Source: Dipteris shenzhenensis (Eukaryota; Polypodiophyta; Polypodiopsida; Gleicheniales). Taken from it: a stretch of DNA of 64,000 nt. Made by a program: the position numbers and the translations under genes. Positions 62,957 to 64,000 of this stretch are shown piece after piece (position 1 is the stretch's first letter; each line of letters starts with the position of its first letter). The DNA lies in the NCBI GenBank assembly GCA_047967505.1, contig CM106541.1; one strand, given 5' to 3'. The notes below the pieces were generated by a model, which worked only from the letters and a program-made list of their open reading frames with translations, was not told the origin of the DNA and did not search any database.

Positions 62957-63670
62957 CACATGCACCCCTGCACTTGGGTGCAAGGTGACAACTGGCTTCA
63001 TCAACAAATTGCAGATAGTTCCTATGATAGGATATTTTGTCATATGCCGTGAGCCCATTGTGAGCCCTTGTCCAGGGACAGTCAAGCACGAGCTACATAG
63101 GTCAGTCTCTCAGCCTTAGGTCAAATCAGAAGTCAAGTCCTTGTTCATAGTGGGTTAGTGTTTCCGTCTTAGGATATTAGCTAGGTCTAGGTCTCAGCCT
63201 AGGTTAGGAGCCGAGAAGTGCCCCCAAAGGGCTGGACCAAGTGAGCTCCCCATCAAGGGAAAGTGGGCTGGGGAAGGGATCCCTTTATAGGCTGCCTTGT
63301 ACCCCTCCCTAGGCAGCAAAGGGTGGGGATGTGAGCCCAACCACCCAGCCAACCAGCTGACTGGCTGGTCGGCTCATTTGGGGCTGGTTGGCTCACCCCA
63401 CAGCGCCCTAATTAAAGTGGGGCCTGCTGGCCTCTTTCCTCATTCAGACCCCCTCTAGTCAGCCTCCTTTCTTCAGCCCGGAGCAGCTCCTAGCCCTTCC
63501 AAAAATCCCCTGCAAGACAGCCATCAGTTCAGCGGCCCCTAAGGGTGATCCAGGAAGGTTTCCACGCAGCACCATAGCCCAGCTCCGAGTAGAGGTTCGG
63601 GGTTCCTGTTTCAGCAGCTTTCCTTTACAGTTTTCAGCTCTTTTCACAGCTCCCTTTAGCTCCATCTCTC
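62957..63670 (+). mobile_element. Gypsy-type LTR, plus strand, inverted relative to 23750-24557
   Basis: It starts near TGCCACATGCACCC and shares long stretches with the reverse complement of 23880-24557, including CCTATGATAGGATATTTTGT, the GTCCAAGGACAGTCAAGCAC-type segment and the GGCTGACTGGCTGGTC-like motifs before a TATA-like TTTATAGG. The right end is unclear. Confidence 0.65.
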
Positions 63671-63684
63671 TCATGACCAGGTCT

Positions 63685-64000
63685 GCATTGGGCTCTATCT
63701 GCTTGAGATGCGCCGACACAAGGAGACCCTGCTACTACATATCAGAGAGCAGCAGGAGGCGATCAGACCACAGGATACAGAGGCTGACCAAACACAGCGG
63801 CAAGTCACAGATTTCTATGTTTTTGAGTTAGCTCCAAGACACAGTGGGATGGAGGAGGAGGAGCTAGCCGATATGTGGGCAGTCTAGATTACCGAAAGAG
63901 GGTTGTAGAGGCCACCCGCGATACGGAGAGCGACCAGAGCACCCTCTATTGAGGTCCGACCTATCACAACTTTCCTCAAAGGAGACCGCCCGAGACGAGG
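63685..64000 (+). pseudogene. LINE ORF2 C-terminal tail with PIP-box-like motif, partial
   Basis: The plus strand in one frame reads LYLLEMRRHKETLLLHIREQ (compare AAFLHEMTRHRDTSLRARR in copy A), then QRQVTDFYVFE at 63795-63827, fitting the PIP-box consensus with F-Y, then an acidic stretch and, after stops, VRPITTFLKGDRPR at the edge. It continues beyond the window. Coding upstream of 63685 is replaced by the LTR. Confidence 0.6.

Overview
The window looks like nuclear DNA of a land plant with a large, repeat-packed genome. A seed-free vascular plant such as a fern is my best guess, by inference only: telomere-type TTTAGGG repeats, plant-type copia and gypsy elements, CACTA transposase, plant L1 elements with DUF4283-like ORF1 and zf-RVT domains, and one host gene with a very plant-like protein. 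Nearly every base is transposable element in various stages of decay.

The single recognisable host gene is VPS53 (GARP/EARP tethering-complex subunit) on the minus strand. Seven consecutive internal exons, which I number 2 to 8, lie at 62246-62152, 62053-61997, 61917-61767, 34428-34358, 34252-34128, 23511-23351 and 23219-23078. All are open, all join in phase and all have GT/AG borders. The first exon and the rest of the gene were not found and probably lie outside the window or far into the flanking introns. Intron sizes are bimodal: four of about 80-130 bp, and giant ones of about 10.6 kb, 27.3 kb and more than 23 kb that hold almost all the mobile DNA.

Layout. 1-754: antisense copia leader and LTR. 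2040-8029: plus-strand gypsy with an internal deletion. 8045-9398: a poly(A) retroposon flanked by perfect 15-bp target duplications. 10320-12165: an old antisense LINE. 12166-15965: a sense LINE of the same family. 16079-22867: two L1 elements embedded in TG repeats, the second one ORF1-only. 23078-23511: VPS53 exons 8 and 7. About 23750-30431: minus-strand chromovirus-like gypsy with telomere-like repeats, a foldback cluster and a CACTA transposase fragment inside it. 30540-30970: a Penelope-like RT fragment. 31240-32230: antisense copia 5' end. 32325-33933: a LINE splitting a GA microsatellite. 34128-34428: exons 6 and 5. 34912-40830: a young complete copia with 5-bp target duplication but a broken polyprotein. 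41361-49629: three head-to-tail LINEs and an L1 bounded by GA repeats. 50140-52010: LINE 5' part with ORF1. 52540-55362: gypsy tail, LTR pieces, LINE 3' tail and an OTU-protease relic. 55465-58697: two L1 copies between AC repeats. 58990-60350: gypsy pol relic. 61767-62246: exons 4 to 2. 62957-64000: LTR and LINE tail.

The most interesting signals are: (1) two LINE families that each end in a specific dinucleotide repeat, L1 in TG/AC and the other LINE in TC/GA, building head-to-tail arrays; (2) a PCNA-binding (PIP-box) motif conserved at the C-terminus of ORF2 in all five copies of the second LINE family that reach that region; (3) an ORF1-only L1; (4) a Penelope-like fragment; (5) a TSD-flanked retroposon with a long open frame; (6) a VPS53 gene spread over more than 39 kb. 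I could not run alignments, so family names rest on motif recognition.
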